Shown here: piece after piece, positions 18,403 to 27,171 of the stretch
How positions within the stretch are numbered: position 1 is the stretch's first letter
Layout of the letters: each line of letters starts with the position of its first letter
Source: Flavonifractor sp. AGMB03687
GTDB lineage: Bacteria > Bacillota > Clostridia > Oscillospirales > Oscillospiraceae
DNA length: 64,000 bases
Assembly (NCBI RefSeq): GCF_017811815.1
Contig: NZ_JADKZI010000002.1
Location: 310,001-374,000 of the forward strand
Direction of reading: 5' to 3'
Program-made: the position numbers and the translations under genes
Notes under the pieces: generated by a model
Database searches by the model: none
Seen by the model: only the letters and a program-made list of their open reading frames with translations
What the model was told of the DNA's origin: nothing

Positions 18403-19113
18403 TTGGGTTCTTTGAGTGAATTTGCCTGGCATATGGACTGGTGGGGACTCATCACCCTGCTCATCAGCGCCGTGGCCGCCCTGCTTTGCATTACGCTCCA
18501 CGAGCTGTCCCACGGCATGATGGCCTATCGGCTGGGGGACCCCACTGCCAAGAACGCTGGACGGCTCACCCTCAACCCCATCAAGCACCTGGACCTGATG
18601 GGCCTTTTGATGATGGTGGTGGCCAAGGTGGGCTGGGCCAAGCCGGTGCCCGTCAATATGCGCTACTTCAAGCACCCCAAGTGGGGGATGGCCCTCACCG
18701 CGCTGGCAGGCCCCTTGGCCAACTTCCTCACCGCTCTTGTAGCGGTGGGCCTGTCCTCGGCCATCTGGCACTTTGCTCCTCTGGGGCGGGTGAGCCTGCT
18801 CATCCTGTGTTTTCTGTCCAATATGGCCCTGTTGGGGGTGGGCATGGGCCTGTTCAACCTGATCCCCATTTCTCCCCTGGACGGGTCCAAGATCCTCTTC
18901 GCCCTGCTGCCTGACCGGGCCTACTATACCATCCTCAAGTACGAGAAGTATGTGATGGGCCTGCTCATTGTCCTGGTGCTGCTGGGGGCCTTCAACAAGC
19001 CCCTGACCTTCCTGATGATCCAGTGCCTCCGGGGGCTTTGTGCCCTCACCGGCATGCCCCTGGAGTGGCTGCTCTACCTCCAGGATGTGTCCGCCATTCT
19101 GAACCTGTTCTGA
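18403..19113 (+). CDS. Site-2 protease family membrane protein (M50)
   Basis: 236 residues with about six membrane segments. HELSH (33-37) and LDG in LIPISPLDGSKIL (D160) give the three zinc ligands. This compact form without PDZ or CBS domains, with NAGRLTLNPIKHLDLMG, is common next to scpA in Clostridia. The natural substrate is unknown. The start is TTG 18403, with GGAGG inside the end of the previous gene. Confidence 0.88.
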   Translation: MGSLSEFAWHMDWWGLITLLISAVAALLCITLHELSHGMMAYRLGDPTAKNAGRLTLNPIKHLDLMGLLMMVVAKVGWAKPVPVNMRYFKHPKWGMALTALAGPLANFLTALVAVGLSSAIWHFAPLGRVSLLILCFLSNMALLGVGMGLFNLIPISPLDGSKILFALLPDRAYYTILKYEKYVMGLLIVLVLLGAFNKPLTFLMIQCLRGLCALTGMPLEWLLYLQDVSAILNLF

Positions 19114-19114
19114 G

Positions 19115-19936
19115 GTGAGTGCCATCGAAACGCCCATTTATCATCTGGAAAAAGTGGTCAAGACCCGGGAGGACATGGAGGACTTCAACGGCCCCCTGGA
19201 CCTGATCCTCCATCTGCTGAGCAAGAACAAAATGGAGATCAAGGACATTCAGATCTCCCTCATTCTGGACCAATATCTGGCCTGGATGGACCAGCGGCGG
19301 CAGCTGGACCTGGAGGTAGCCAGCGAGTTCGTCACCATGGCGGCCCAGCTGGTCTATATCAAGACCCGCATGCTGCTGTCCATCCACGATGAGGAGGCCC
19401 TCACCGAACTGGAACAGCTGATGGCCTCTCTGGAGGAGCATCAGCGGCGGGAGGACTACATCCGCATCAAGGCGGTGGTGCCTGCCCTGTCCGACCGGTA
19501 TGCCGTGGGCCGGGACTACCTGACCAAGCAGCCCGAGGCCATTCAGGCGGACAAGACCTACCGCTACGTCCATAAGCCGGAGGACCTGCTGAAGGCCATG
19601 AAGTCCGTGCTGGCCCGGACCGACAACCGGCTGCCGCCCCCCATGGCCGCCTTTGAGGGCATCGTGGGCCGGGAGCCCTACCCGGTGGCCGACAAGGCCG
19701 ACGAGATTTTGGAGCGGCTGGCCCGGTTCGGCGTCACCCGGTTTTCCGCCCTGTTCAAGGGTAACCGGAGCCGGTCGGAGATCGTGGCGACCTTCATTGC
19801 GGTGCTGGAGCTGTGCAAGGCACGCCGGGTGCGTCTGGCGGGGACCGAGCAGGACTGCACCATCACCAGCACCGGGGAGGGCGGCGAGGAGCCGGTTTAC
19901 TCCACCGATGTTTACCAGCCGGAGGAGGGGGAATAA
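19115..19936 (+). CDS. scpA: Segregation and condensation protein A
   Basis: 273 residues of the kleisin ScpA. The N-terminal FNGPLDLILHLLSKNKMEIKDI is diagnostic, with the C-terminal winged helix that binds the SMC head (VTRFSALFKGNRSRSEIVATFIAVLEL). It forms the SMC-ScpAB condensin on DNA. The start is GTG 19115, one base after the previous stop. Confidence 0.95.
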   Translation: MSAIETPIYHLEKVVKTREDMEDFNGPLDLILHLLSKNKMEIKDIQISLILDQYLAWMDQRRQLDLEVASEFVTMAAQLVYIKTRMLLSIHDEEALTELEQLMASLEEHQRREDYIRIKAVVPALSDRYAVGRDYLTKQPEAIQADKTYRYVHKPEDLLKAMKSVLARTDNRLPPPMAAFEGIVGREPYPVADKADEILERLARFGVTRFSALFKGNRSRSEIVATFIAVLELCKARRVRLAGTEQDCTITSTGEGGEEPVYSTDVYQPEEGE

Positions 19937-19940
19937 TCCA

Positions 19941-20606
19941 ATGGAAGTGAAGGAAATCCAATCGGCCATCGAGGGCATCCTCTTTGCCGCCGGGGAGCCG
20001 GTGGGCGTGGAGCGGCTGTGTCTGGCCCTGGATCTGGACCGGAGCACCGTGGACACGGTATGCAAGCGGATGGCCGACAACTACAGCTATGAGCGCCGGG
20101 GCATCCGGCTGGTGCGGCTGGAGACCAGCTATCAGCTGTGCTCCGCCCCCGAGTTTGCCCCCTATATCCGCAAGGCCTTTGAGACCCGCCGCCCCGCCCG
20201 GCTGAGCCAGCCGGCGCTGGAGGTGCTGGCCATCATCGCCTACCACCAGACCGCCACCCGGGCCTATGTGGACCAGGTGCGGGGCGTGGACAGCTCCTAC
20301 ACCATCGGCCTGCTGCTGGAGCGGGACCTGATCGAGGAGTGCGGCCGCCTGGCGGTGCCCGGCCGGCCCATCCAGTACCGCACCACCCAGACCTTCCTGC
20401 GTTCCTTCGGCCTGTCCAGCCTGGACGAGCTGCCCGAGCTGCCCAACATGCCGCCGGAGGACGGGCAGATCACCATGGAAATGCAGGCGGCGGTGGAGCG
20501 GCTGAAGGCGACGGAAGCGGGGGAGGACCTGGCGGAAGTCACCGAGGAAGAGATCGAGGCGGCGGCAAGAGAGCTGGCCAAGTCTGAGGAGGAGTCTGGG
20601 GCATGA
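19941..20606 (+). CDS. scpB: Segregation and condensation protein B
   Basis: 221 residues. Two winged helices are visible: AIEGILFAAGEPVGVERL at the start and SQPALEVLAIIAYHQTATRA plus LLERDLIEECGR further on. ScpB dimers bridge the ScpA kleisin. The ATG is 4 bases after the scpA stop. The Glu-rich tail (EEIEAAARELAKSEEE) is typical. Confidence 0.95.
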   Translation: MEVKEIQSAIEGILFAAGEPVGVERLCLALDLDRSTVDTVCKRMADNYSYERRGIRLVRLETSYQLCSAPEFAPYIRKAFETRRPARLSQPALEVLAIIAYHQTATRAYVDQVRGVDSSYTIGLLLERDLIEECGRLAVPGRPIQYRTTQTFLRSFGLSSLDELPELPNMPPEDGQITMEMQAAVERLKATEAGEDLAEVTEEEIEAAARELAKSEEESGA

Positions 20607-21226
20607 TTGTGCTGCTGATCCTGGGGATCGTGGTGCTGGCGCTGGTGCTGGTCAGCCTGGTCCGGGTAGGGGTACGGGCGCAGTACGTCCAAAACCGCCT
20701 GTCCGTCCGGCTGCTGGCAGGCCCGGTGAAGATCACCCTCTATCCCAGGAAGGCCAAAAAGCCCTGCAAAGCCAAACAGCAAAAGGCCCAGGCTGCCCCC
20801 AAAGAAGAGAAGAAGCTGCCTCCCCTGGAGGAGCTCATCCCCCTGGCCAAGCAGCTGCTGCCCATGGCGGCGGAGGCCGCCGGGCGGCTGAAGAACAAGA
20901 TCCGCATTGATTTGTTTGATTTGGATGTCACCGTGGCCTCCACCGATCCGGTGCGCACGGCGGTGAATTATGGCAAGCTCAACATGGCCATCGGTATGTT
21001 TTGGCCTCTGGTGGAGCAGAATTTTAAGGTGAAGGAGTGGCACATCCGCACGCGGATGGATTTCATCGCCGAGCATGCCACGGCGGAGCTGCATGCGGCA
21101 GCCACTTTGACCATTGGGCAGATCGTCGTCCTGGGCATCTGGGCGGCGAGCAAGGTACTGCCCATCCTTTCCCAGCAGAAGAACGGGAAGAAATCCCCCC
21201 AGGAAACACAGAAAGAGGCGGTTTAA
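20603..21226 (+). CDS. DUF2953 domain protein
   Basis: 207 residues. One membrane segment at about 1-22, then a Lys-rich linker and the DUF2953 core (IDLFDLDVTVASTDPVRTAVNYGKLNMAIGMFWPL...). DUF2953 proteins lie next to ytfJ in many spore formers, and a role in spores is suspected only from that link. It overlaps scpB by 4 bases and is followed after 3 bases by ytfJ. Confidence 0.82.
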   Translation: MIVLLILGIVVLALVLVSLVRVGVRAQYVQNRLSVRLLAGPVKITLYPRKAKKPCKAKQQKAQAAPKEEKKLPPLEELIPLAKQLLPMAAEAAGRLKNKIRIDLFDLDVTVASTDPVRTAVNYGKLNMAIGMFWPLVEQNFKVKEWHIRTRMDFIAEHATAELHAAATLTIGQIVVLGIWAASKVLPILSQQKNGKKSPQETQKEAV

Positions 21227-21229
21227 GGT

Positions 21230-21679
21230 ATGGAAAAGCAGCATCCCATTGGTGATCTGATGAGTGAAATCGTGGACAAGGTCCGGGAGATCGCGGATAC
21301 CAATACCATTGTGGGCCAGGCCATTACGGCGGGTGGGGTGACCATCATCCCCATCTCCCGGCTCAGCGTGGGCGTGGGCTCCGGCGGTACCGAGTTCGGC
21401 AGCAAGCACAAGAAGCCGGAGGACAACAGCTGCTTCGGCGGCGGCGCCGGCGCGGGCGTCAACCTGATCCCGGTGGGCTTTCTGGTGGTCAAGGACGGCT
21501 CTGTGAAGCTGCTGCCTGTGGCGCCTCCCGCCGCCACTACCGTGGACCGGGTGGTGGAGATGGTGCCCGAGGCCATCGACAAAATCACCGACTTCATTGA
21601 GAAGCAGCAGGAGAAGAAGGCGGCGGAGAAGGCCTCCAAGCAGACCGAGGATAAACCGGGCTTCGGAGGCGTATACTAA
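21230..21679 (+). CDS. ytfJ: Sporulation protein YtfJ (GerW family)
   Basis: 149 residues, usual for the family. PIGDLMSEIVDKVREI, then TIVGQAITAGGVTIIPISRLSVG and a Gly-rich region GGGAGAGVNLIPVGFLVV are the family signature. YtfJ is a spore protein linked to lysozyme sensitivity and germination in Bacillus. No clear forespore promoter was found, so it is probably expressed from within the scpAB operon as well. Confidence 0.93.
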   Translation: MEKQHPIGDLMSEIVDKVREIADTNTIVGQAITAGGVTIIPISRLSVGVGSGGTEFGSKHKKPEDNSCFGGGAGAGVNLIPVGFLVVKDGSVKLLPVAPPAATTVDRVVEMVPEAIDKITDFIEKQQEKKAAEKASKQTEDKPGFGGVY

Positions 21680-21705
21680 CGGCATCAACGTGAGGTGATG
21701 CTGTT

Positions 21706-22782
21706 TTGAAACGCTGGTGCGCCCTTTTGATCGTCCTGTCCCTGCTGGTCCTGCCCGTGTACGGGGCACAGCCCACCCTGTCCGCCTGTTCCGCCATCCT
21801 GATGGATCGAGAGAGCGGGCGGGTGCTGTATGAAAAGAACGCAGGGGAGCGGCGGAGCATTGCCAGCATCACCAAGCTGATGACCGCCCTGGTGGCGGTG
21901 GAGCTCCACCCCGACCTGTCCTCCACGGTGACCGTGGAGCGGGAGTGGACCGGGGCGGAGGGCTCCTCCATGTACCTCAAGCCGGGGGAGGAGCTAAGTC
22001 TGGAGGCCCTGCTCTACGGGCTGCTGCTGTCCTCGGGCAACGACGCGGCTCTGGCCGTCGCCGGGTACTGCGCCGGGGACGTGGAGTCCTTCGTGGCGGA
22101 GATGAACAAAAAGGCGGCCCAGCTGGGCATGAACGACACCCACTTTGCAAACCCCAACGGCCTGGACGACCCGCAGCACTACTCCACCGCCTACGACATG
22201 GCCCTTCTGGCCCGGGCGGTGCTGGAGCAGGAGGAGCTGCGCACCATCGCGTCCACCCGGTCCATCTTCATCGCCGGGCGGAGCCTGACCAACCACAACA
22301 AGCTGCTGTGGCGGTATGAGGGGTGCACCGGCCTGAAGACGGGCTACACCGACGAGGCGGGGCGTACCCTGGTGTCCAGCGCCATGCAGGACGGCCAGGA
22401 GCTCATCGCCGTCACCCTCAATGCCCCCAACGACTGGGCCGACCACGCCGCCCTCTTTGACTACGGCTTTGCCACCTATCCCCGGACGCTGGTGGCAGCG
22501 GCGGGGGAGGGGACTGACATCCCGGTGACCGACAGTCTGTGCCGGTTTACCCGGGTGAGTACGGTGTCCGACTTTTACTACCCGCTGGCGGAGGGGGAAC
22601 AGGTGACCCAAACAGTGGACCTGCCTCAGCAGGTGAGCGCGCCGGTGCTGGCCGGATTCCCGGCGGGCCGGGTGACCTTTACCCTCAACGGAGACGAGAT
22701 CGGTCAGCTGTCGTTGCTCTACGATTGGGGAGCAGCCAACAACCTGGCACCCCTGCGGTGGTGGCAGCGGCTATTTGGATAA
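21706..22782 (+). CDS. D-alanyl-D-alanine carboxypeptidase (DacF/DacB type, S11)
   Basis: 358 residues with a signal peptide ending near residue 20 (VYGA). Penicillin-binding motifs are complete: SITK (S54-K57), SGN near 110 and KTG near 213. A C-terminal beta domain and an amphipathic end (WWQRLFG) fit membrane attachment. It trims D-Ala from peptidoglycan; the place beside ytfJ and scpAB equals that of sporulation dacB in Bacillus (scpA-scpB-ypuI-dacB-spmAB-rluB), so a cortex role is likely. TTG start 21706 follows GAGGTGATG. spmA and spmB are absent. Confidence 0.92.
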   Translation: MKRWCALLIVLSLLVLPVYGAQPTLSACSAILMDRESGRVLYEKNAGERRSIASITKLMTALVAVELHPDLSSTVTVEREWTGAEGSSMYLKPGEELSLEALLYGLLLSSGNDAALAVAGYCAGDVESFVAEMNKKAAQLGMNDTHFANPNGLDDPQHYSTAYDMALLARAVLEQEELRTIASTRSIFIAGRSLTNHNKLLWRYEGCTGLKTGYTDEAGRTLVSSAMQDGQELIAVTLNAPNDWADHAALFDYGFATYPRTLVAAAGEGTDIPVTDSLCRFTRVSTVSDFYYPLAEGEQVTQTVDLPQQVSAPVLAGFPAGRVTFTLNGDEIGQLSLLYDWGAANNLAPLRWWQRLFG

Positions 22783-22789
22783 AGGAAAA

Positions 22790-22817
22790 GAGGTCTGCCG
22801 CTCCGGCGGCAGACCTC
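22790..22817 (+). other. Hairpin between dac and rluB
   Basis: GAGGTCTGCCG / CGGCAGACCTC with a 6-base loop. No T run follows (AACTGCGG), so it is not a standard terminator; it lies just upstream of the rluB ribosome binding site. Confidence 0.55.
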
Positions 22818-22839
22818 AACTGCGGAAAGGAGACTGCCG

Positions 22840-23568
22840 GTGGAAGAACGGCTGCAAAAAATACTCTCCGCCCACGGGATCTGCTCCCGCCGGGCGGCGG
22901 AGACCTGGCTGGCGGCGGGCCGGGTAACGGTAAACGGCCGGCCTGCCGTGGTGGGTGACAAGGCCGACCCGGACAAGGACGACATCCGGGTGGACGGCAA
23001 GCCCCTGAAGGGGCCGGACCGGCGTACTTATCTGCTGCTCAACAAGCCCCGGGGCTACGTCACCACCCTGTCCGACGAGAAGGGACGGAGGACGGTGGCC
23101 GACCTGGTGAAGGATTGCGGGGCCCGGGTGTGGCCGGTGGGCCGGCTGGACCTGGACTCGGAGGGCCTGCTCATCCTCACCGACGATGGGGAGCTGACCC
23201 AGCGGCTCCTCCACCCCAGCCATGAGGTGGAGAAGGAGTACCTGGTGTGGGTGAAAGGGGATATCCCCGCCGCCCTGCCGGTGCTGCGGGGCCCCATGGA
23301 ACTGGACGGCGTGCCCCTCAGTCCAGCCAGGGTGGAGCGAGCGGGGGAGGGCATCCTGTCCGTCACCATCCACGAGGGCCGTAACCGGCAGGTGCGGCGC
23401 ATGTGTGCCCAGGCCGGGCTGCAGGTCACCCGCCTGCGCCGGGTGCGGGAGGGAGCCCTCACCCTGGGGGAGCTGAAGCCGGGCCGCTGGCGGCGGCTGA
23501 GCCCGTCGGAGGTGGCTCTGCTGGAGCAGGTCCCCGGCCAGGCGGCGGAGGATTTTTGCAGGAATTGA
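22840..23568 (+). CDS. rluB: 23S rRNA pseudouridine synthase RluB-like (RsuA/RluB family)
   Basis: 242 residues. The N-terminal S4 domain (RLQKILSAHGICSRRAAETWLAAGRVTVNG) is followed by the catalytic region with VGRLDLDSEGLLILTDDG, where the first Asp of GRLD is the nucleophile. It ends in the family motif GRNRQVRRMCAQAG. It is RluB rather than RsuA by neighbourhood (scpAB-dac). GTG start 22840 follows GGAAAGGAG. Confidence 0.92.
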   Translation: MEERLQKILSAHGICSRRAAETWLAAGRVTVNGRPAVVGDKADPDKDDIRVDGKPLKGPDRRTYLLLNKPRGYVTTLSDEKGRRTVADLVKDCGARVWPVGRLDLDSEGLLILTDDGELTQRLLHPSHEVEKEYLVWVKGDIPAALPVLRGPMELDGVPLSPARVERAGEGILSVTIHEGRNRQVRRMCAQAGLQVTRLRRVREGALTLGELKPGRWRRLSPSEVALLEQVPGQAAEDFCRN

Positions 23569-23590
23569 TGGAATTCTTGCAAAAAGGGGA

Positions 23591-23619
23591 TTGCTTTTCC
23601 CCTGAAAAACCGGTATGAT
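23591..23619 (+). promoter_or_regulatory. Promoter of the RpiR-family regulator gene
   Basis: TTGCTT (23591-23596), 17 bases, TATGAT (23614-23619). A leader of about 150 nt follows, containing an inverted repeat TCGCCG...CGGCGA near 23690. Confidence 0.65.
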
Positions 23620-23776
23620 ATTGGTTACTGAATCTGCGGAGGCTCTGCGGCTGCGCGGAGCACCGCGTCGATCCGGTCTGTTCGCCGGGACGTCGGCGAG
23701 CGGGTCGGGATTCTTTACCAGTAAGGTTAACGGCGTTATGTCAACAAGAACCAAACGACGCCGGGAGGTACAGATC

Positions 23777-24646
23777 ATGCCGAAAGATATTCTCTCTACC
23801 ATTCAAGCGGAAATGAATACCTTCTCCAAGGGGCAGAAGCTCATTGCCAACTTCATCCTGGAGTCCTACGACAAGGCCGCCTTCATGACGGCCAGCAAGC
23901 TGGGCAAGACGGTGAAGGTGAGCGAGTCCACGGTGGTGCGCTTTGCCGCCGAGCTGGGGTACGACGGCTATCCCGCCATGCAGAAGGCCCTGCAGGAGAT
24001 GATCCGCAGCAAGCTCACCTCCATCCAGCGCATTGAGGTGACCAACGACCGCATCGGGGACCACGACATTCTGTCCATGGTGATGCAGTCCGACATTGAG
24101 AAGATCCGCCTGACCATGGAGGAGACCGACCAGGCCCAGTTCCAGCGGGCGGTGGACGCCATTGTGAAGGCCCGCCACATCTATATTCTGGGCGTGCGCT
24201 CGGCTGCTGCCATTGCCAGCTTCCTGGGGTTCTACTTCACCCTGATCTTCAACAATGTGACCATCATCCACACCACCTCCAGCAGTGAGGTCTTTGAGCA
24301 GCTGCTCCACATTGGCCCTGAGGACGTGATCCTGGGCATCAGCTTCCCCCGGTATTCCCGCCGGACGGTGAAGGCCATGCAGTTTGCCCACGACCGGGGA
24401 GCGGAGGCCATCGCCATCACCGACTCGGCCACCTCGCCCCTGGCCCCCTATTCCACCATCACCCTGCTGGCCAAGAGCGACATGGCCTCCTTCGTGGACT
24501 CCCTGGTGGCCCCCCTCAGCCTGGTCAACGCCCTCATCGTGGCCATCGGCCGGAAGAAGAACGACGACCTCTCCCAGACCTTTGAGAGTCTGGAGCGGAT
24601 CTGGGACGAGTATGAGGTCTATGAGAAGGTGGACGAAAACAGTTGA
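23777..24646 (+). CDS. MurR/RpiR family transcriptional regulator
   Basis: 289 residues. The N-terminal helix-turn-helix of the RpiR type (FSKGQKLIANFILESYDKAAFMTASKLGKTVKVSESTVVRFAAELGYDGY) is followed by a SIS sugar-phosphate-binding domain (RHIYILGVRSAAAIASFL... ISFPRYSRRTVKAMQFA). Such proteins control amino-sugar or sugar-phosphate genes; none are adjacent here, so the ligand and targets are open. The ATG at 23777 follows GGGAGG; the frame extends upstream without a good start. Its stop overlaps the TTG start of the next gene. Confidence 0.88.
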   Translation: MPKDILSTIQAEMNTFSKGQKLIANFILESYDKAAFMTASKLGKTVKVSESTVVRFAAELGYDGYPAMQKALQEMIRSKLTSIQRIEVTNDRIGDHDILSMVMQSDIEKIRLTMEETDQAQFQRAVDAIVKARHIYILGVRSAAAIASFLGFYFTLIFNNVTIIHTTSSSEVFEQLLHIGPEDVILGISFPRYSRRTVKAMQFAHDRGAEAIAITDSATSPLAPYSTITLLAKSDMASFVDSLVAPLSLVNALIVAIGRKKNDDLSQTFESLERIWDEYEVYEKVDENS

Positions 24647-25896
24647 GTGAGATCATCGTCATCGGCGGCGGTGCCGCCGGTTGTATGGCGGCCCTGGCCG
24701 CCGCGGAGCAGGGTGCGTCCGTCACCCTGCTGGAGCGCAACCCCAAGCTGGGCCGCAAGCTGTACATCACCGGCAAGGGCCGGTGCAACGTGACCAACCA
24801 CTGCACGGTGCAGGAACTGCTTCAGAATGTGCCCGGCAACAGCCGGTTCCTCACCAGCGCGGTGACCCGCTTTCCCACCGAGGACACCGAGGCTTTTTTT
24901 GAAAAGCTGGGGGTGCCCCTGAAGGTGGAGCGGGGCAACCGGGTGTTTCCCCAGTCCGACAAGGCCGCCGACATCATCGACGCCCTGCTGCGGGCGCTGC
25001 GGAAGGCCCGGGTGGACATCGTCCAGGACCGGGCGGCAGCCCTCGTTCTGGAGGACGGCGTGCTCACCGGCGTGAAGGGGGAGAAGGGGACCTACCCCTG
25101 CAAGGCAGCGGTGGTGGCCACCGGCGGCGTGTCCTACCCCCTCACCGGTTCCACCGGCGACGGCTACGACTTTGCCCGGGCCCTGGGCCACACCATCGTG
25201 GAGCCCCGGCCCTCTCTGGTGCCTCTGGAGGCGGAGGGAGATTTGTGCCCCAAAATGCAGGGGCTCAGCCTGCGCAACGTGGCCATCCAGGTGCGCAACA
25301 GCAAGAAAAAGACGGTGTACGCCGAGCAGGGGGAGATGCTCTTCACCCACTTCGGCCTCACCGGGCCCCTCATCCTCTCTGCCTCTGCCCACATGCGAGA
25401 CATGGGGAAGGAGCACTACTATATCTTATTGGACCTGAAGCCCGCCCTGGACCAGGAGAAGCTGGACGCCCGGGTGCTGCGGGACCTGGGGGACCAGCCC
25501 AACAAGGACTTCCGCCATGTGCTGGAGGGACTGGTGCCCCGGCTCATGGTGCCGGTGGTGCTGGAGCTCACCAACATCCCCGGCGACCTGAAGGCCAACT
25601 CGGTCACCAAGCAGCAGCGCCGCCGTCTGGTGGAGGTGCTCAAGGGCATCCGCATCGATATTTCCGGGCCCCGGCCCATTGCCGAGGCCATTGTGACTGC
25701 CGGCGGCATCAAGACCGGCGAGGTGGACCCCCATACCATGGCCTCGAAGAAGGTGCCGGGGGTCTTTTTTGCCGGCGAGGTTCTGGACGTGGACGCCTAT
25801 ACCGGCGGCTTTAATTTGCAGATCGCCTGGTCCACCGGCCGGGCGGCGGGACGGGGCGCGGCGGAGTTCGTCCGTCCCACCAAGGAGGCAGAGTGA
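24643..25896 (+). CDS. NAD(P)/FAD-dependent oxidoreductase, HI0933/BaiN family
   Basis: 417 residues. N-terminal FAD-binding GGGAAGCMAALAAAE, the HI0933 signature ERNPKLGRKLYITGKGRCNVTN, and the C-terminal GEVLDVDAYTGGFNLQIAWSTGRAAG that contacts FAD. The family includes BaiN, reported in bile-acid 7-dehydroxylation in Clostridium scindens, but close relatives are near-universal in Firmicutes beside cmk, and no bai genes are here; so a bile function is not supported. TTG start 24643, coupled to the gene before. Confidence 0.9.
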   Translation: MSEIIVIGGGAAGCMAALAAAEQGASVTLLERNPKLGRKLYITGKGRCNVTNHCTVQELLQNVPGNSRFLTSAVTRFPTEDTEAFFEKLGVPLKVERGNRVFPQSDKAADIIDALLRALRKARVDIVQDRAAALVLEDGVLTGVKGEKGTYPCKAAVVATGGVSYPLTGSTGDGYDFARALGHTIVEPRPSLVPLEAEGDLCPKMQGLSLRNVAIQVRNSKKKTVYAEQGEMLFTHFGLTGPLILSASAHMRDMGKEHYYILLDLKPALDQEKLDARVLRDLGDQPNKDFRHVLEGLVPRLMVPVVLELTNIPGDLKANSVTKQQRRRLVEVLKGIRIDISGPRPIAEAIVTAGGIKTGEVDPHTMASKKVPGVFFAGEVLDVDAYTGGFNLQIAWSTGRAAGRGAAEFVRPTKEAE

Positions 25897-25897
25897 T

Positions 25898-26578
25898 ATG
25901 ACCAAGCACAGAAGCATTGCCATCGACGGCCCATCCGGGGCGGGCAAATCCACCCTGGCCCGGGCGTTGGCAAAGGCGCTGGGCTATCTGTACGTAGACA
26001 CCGGGGCCATCTACCGTACCGTGGGCCTGCAGGCCTGCCGCACCGGCGTGGATCCGGAGGACCGGGACGGGGTAGTGGCCCTGCTGCCCGGCCTGGACAT
26101 CCGTCTGGGCTACGGCGAGGACGGGGTGCAGCGGATGTTCCTCAATGGGGAGGACGTGTCCCAGGCCATCCGTCAGCATGAGATCTCCCGCTACGCCTCC
26201 GGCGTGTCCGCCCTGCCTGAGGTGCGGGCCTTCCTGCTGGACCGGCAGCGTCAGCTGGCGGCCGAGCACGATGTGGTGATGGACGGCCGGGACATCGGCA
26301 CCGTGGTGCTGCCCCAGGCCGACGTGAAGATCTTCCTCACCGCCGCCCCTGAGGCCCGGGCCCGCCGCCGCTGGCTGGAGCTGCAGCAGCGGGGGGATGA
26401 GACCGACTATGAGACCGTCCTGCGGGACGTGATCGACCGGGACGAGAAGGACACCAACCGGGCCACCGCGCCCCTGCGCCAGGCGGAGGACGCCGTGCTG
26501 GCCGACACTACTCAACTGGATCTGGAGCAAAGTCTGGACCTGCTGATTTCCATCGCAAAGGAGCGACTGCAGGCATGA
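25898..26578 (+). CDS. cmk: Cytidylate kinase
   Basis: 226 residues. IAIDGPSGAGKSTLARALA (P-loop), YVDTGAIYR, VMDGRDIGTVVLP and RQRGDETDYE-type lid residues define Cmk. It phosphorylates CMP and dCMP. The ATG is 2 bases after the previous stop. The order cmk-plsC-ispH/rpsA is typical of Clostridia. Confidence 0.96.
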   Translation: MTKHRSIAIDGPSGAGKSTLARALAKALGYLYVDTGAIYRTVGLQACRTGVDPEDRDGVVALLPGLDIRLGYGEDGVQRMFLNGEDVSQAIRQHEISRYASGVSALPEVRAFLLDRQRQLAAEHDVVMDGRDIGTVVLPQADVKIFLTAAPEARARRRWLELQQRGDETDYETVLRDVIDRDEKDTNRATAPLRQAEDAVLADTTQLDLEQSLDLLISIAKERLQA

Positions 26579-27171
26579 ATATCATGTATCTGCTGGCCTA
26601 TATTTTCCTCTGGCCGGTCTTTCGTATTTTCAAACCTACCAAATGCATCCACAAGGAGCGCTTCCCGGAGGGAGGCGCTCTGCTGTGCGCCAACCACACC
26701 CGCATGAGTGACCCCCTCTTTGTGGCCTACGCCCTGGGTCTGAAGCATCAGATCCACGTCATGGCCAAGGAGGAGGTCATGCACTGGCCCATCATCGGCT
26801 GGATCCTGAAAAAGGGCGGCATTTTCGGCGTCAAGCGCGGTCAGGCCGACATCGGAGCCATCAAGACCGCCATGAAGTATCTGAAGGACGGGGAGCTGCT
26901 GCTCATGTTCCCCGAGGGCACCCGCCATCAGGACGGCGACTTCGGCGATGCCAAGACGGGCGCCGCCATGCTGGCCACCCGCACCGGCGTGCCCATCGTG
27001 CCCATCTACATGCCGGCGGAGAAGCGCTGGTTCCGGTGGAACCAGGTGGTCATCGGAGAGCCCTACTACCCCAAGACCGCCGCCAAGCGTGCCACCCCGG
27101 AGGAGTACCGGGCCATTGCGGAGGACCTGATGGTGCGCATCGAGGCTTTGAAGCCTCAGGCCGGCCGATGA
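26575..27171 (+). CDS. plsC: 1-acyl-sn-glycerol-3-phosphate acyltransferase
   Basis: 198 residues. Acyltransferase block I NHTRMSD (HX4D), block III FPEGTRH and block IV VPIVPIYMP are present, after an N-terminal hydrophobic segment (residues 3-16). It makes phosphatidic acid at the inner face of the membrane. It overlaps cmk by 4 bases. Confidence 0.94.
   Translation: MNIMYLLAYIFLWPVFRIFKPTKCIHKERFPEGGALLCANHTRMSDPLFVAYALGLKHQIHVMAKEEVMHWPIIGWILKKGGIFGVKRGQADIGAIKTAMKYLKDGELLLMFPEGTRHQDGDFGDAKTGAAMLATRTGVPIVPIYMPAEKRWFRWNQVVIGEPYYPKTAAKRATPEEYRAIAEDLMVRIEALKPQAGR

Noticed and set aside
24643-25896. BaiN-type flavoprotein as evidence for bile-acid dehydroxylation
   Set aside because: The family is widespread beside cmk in Firmicutes and no other bai genes are present.
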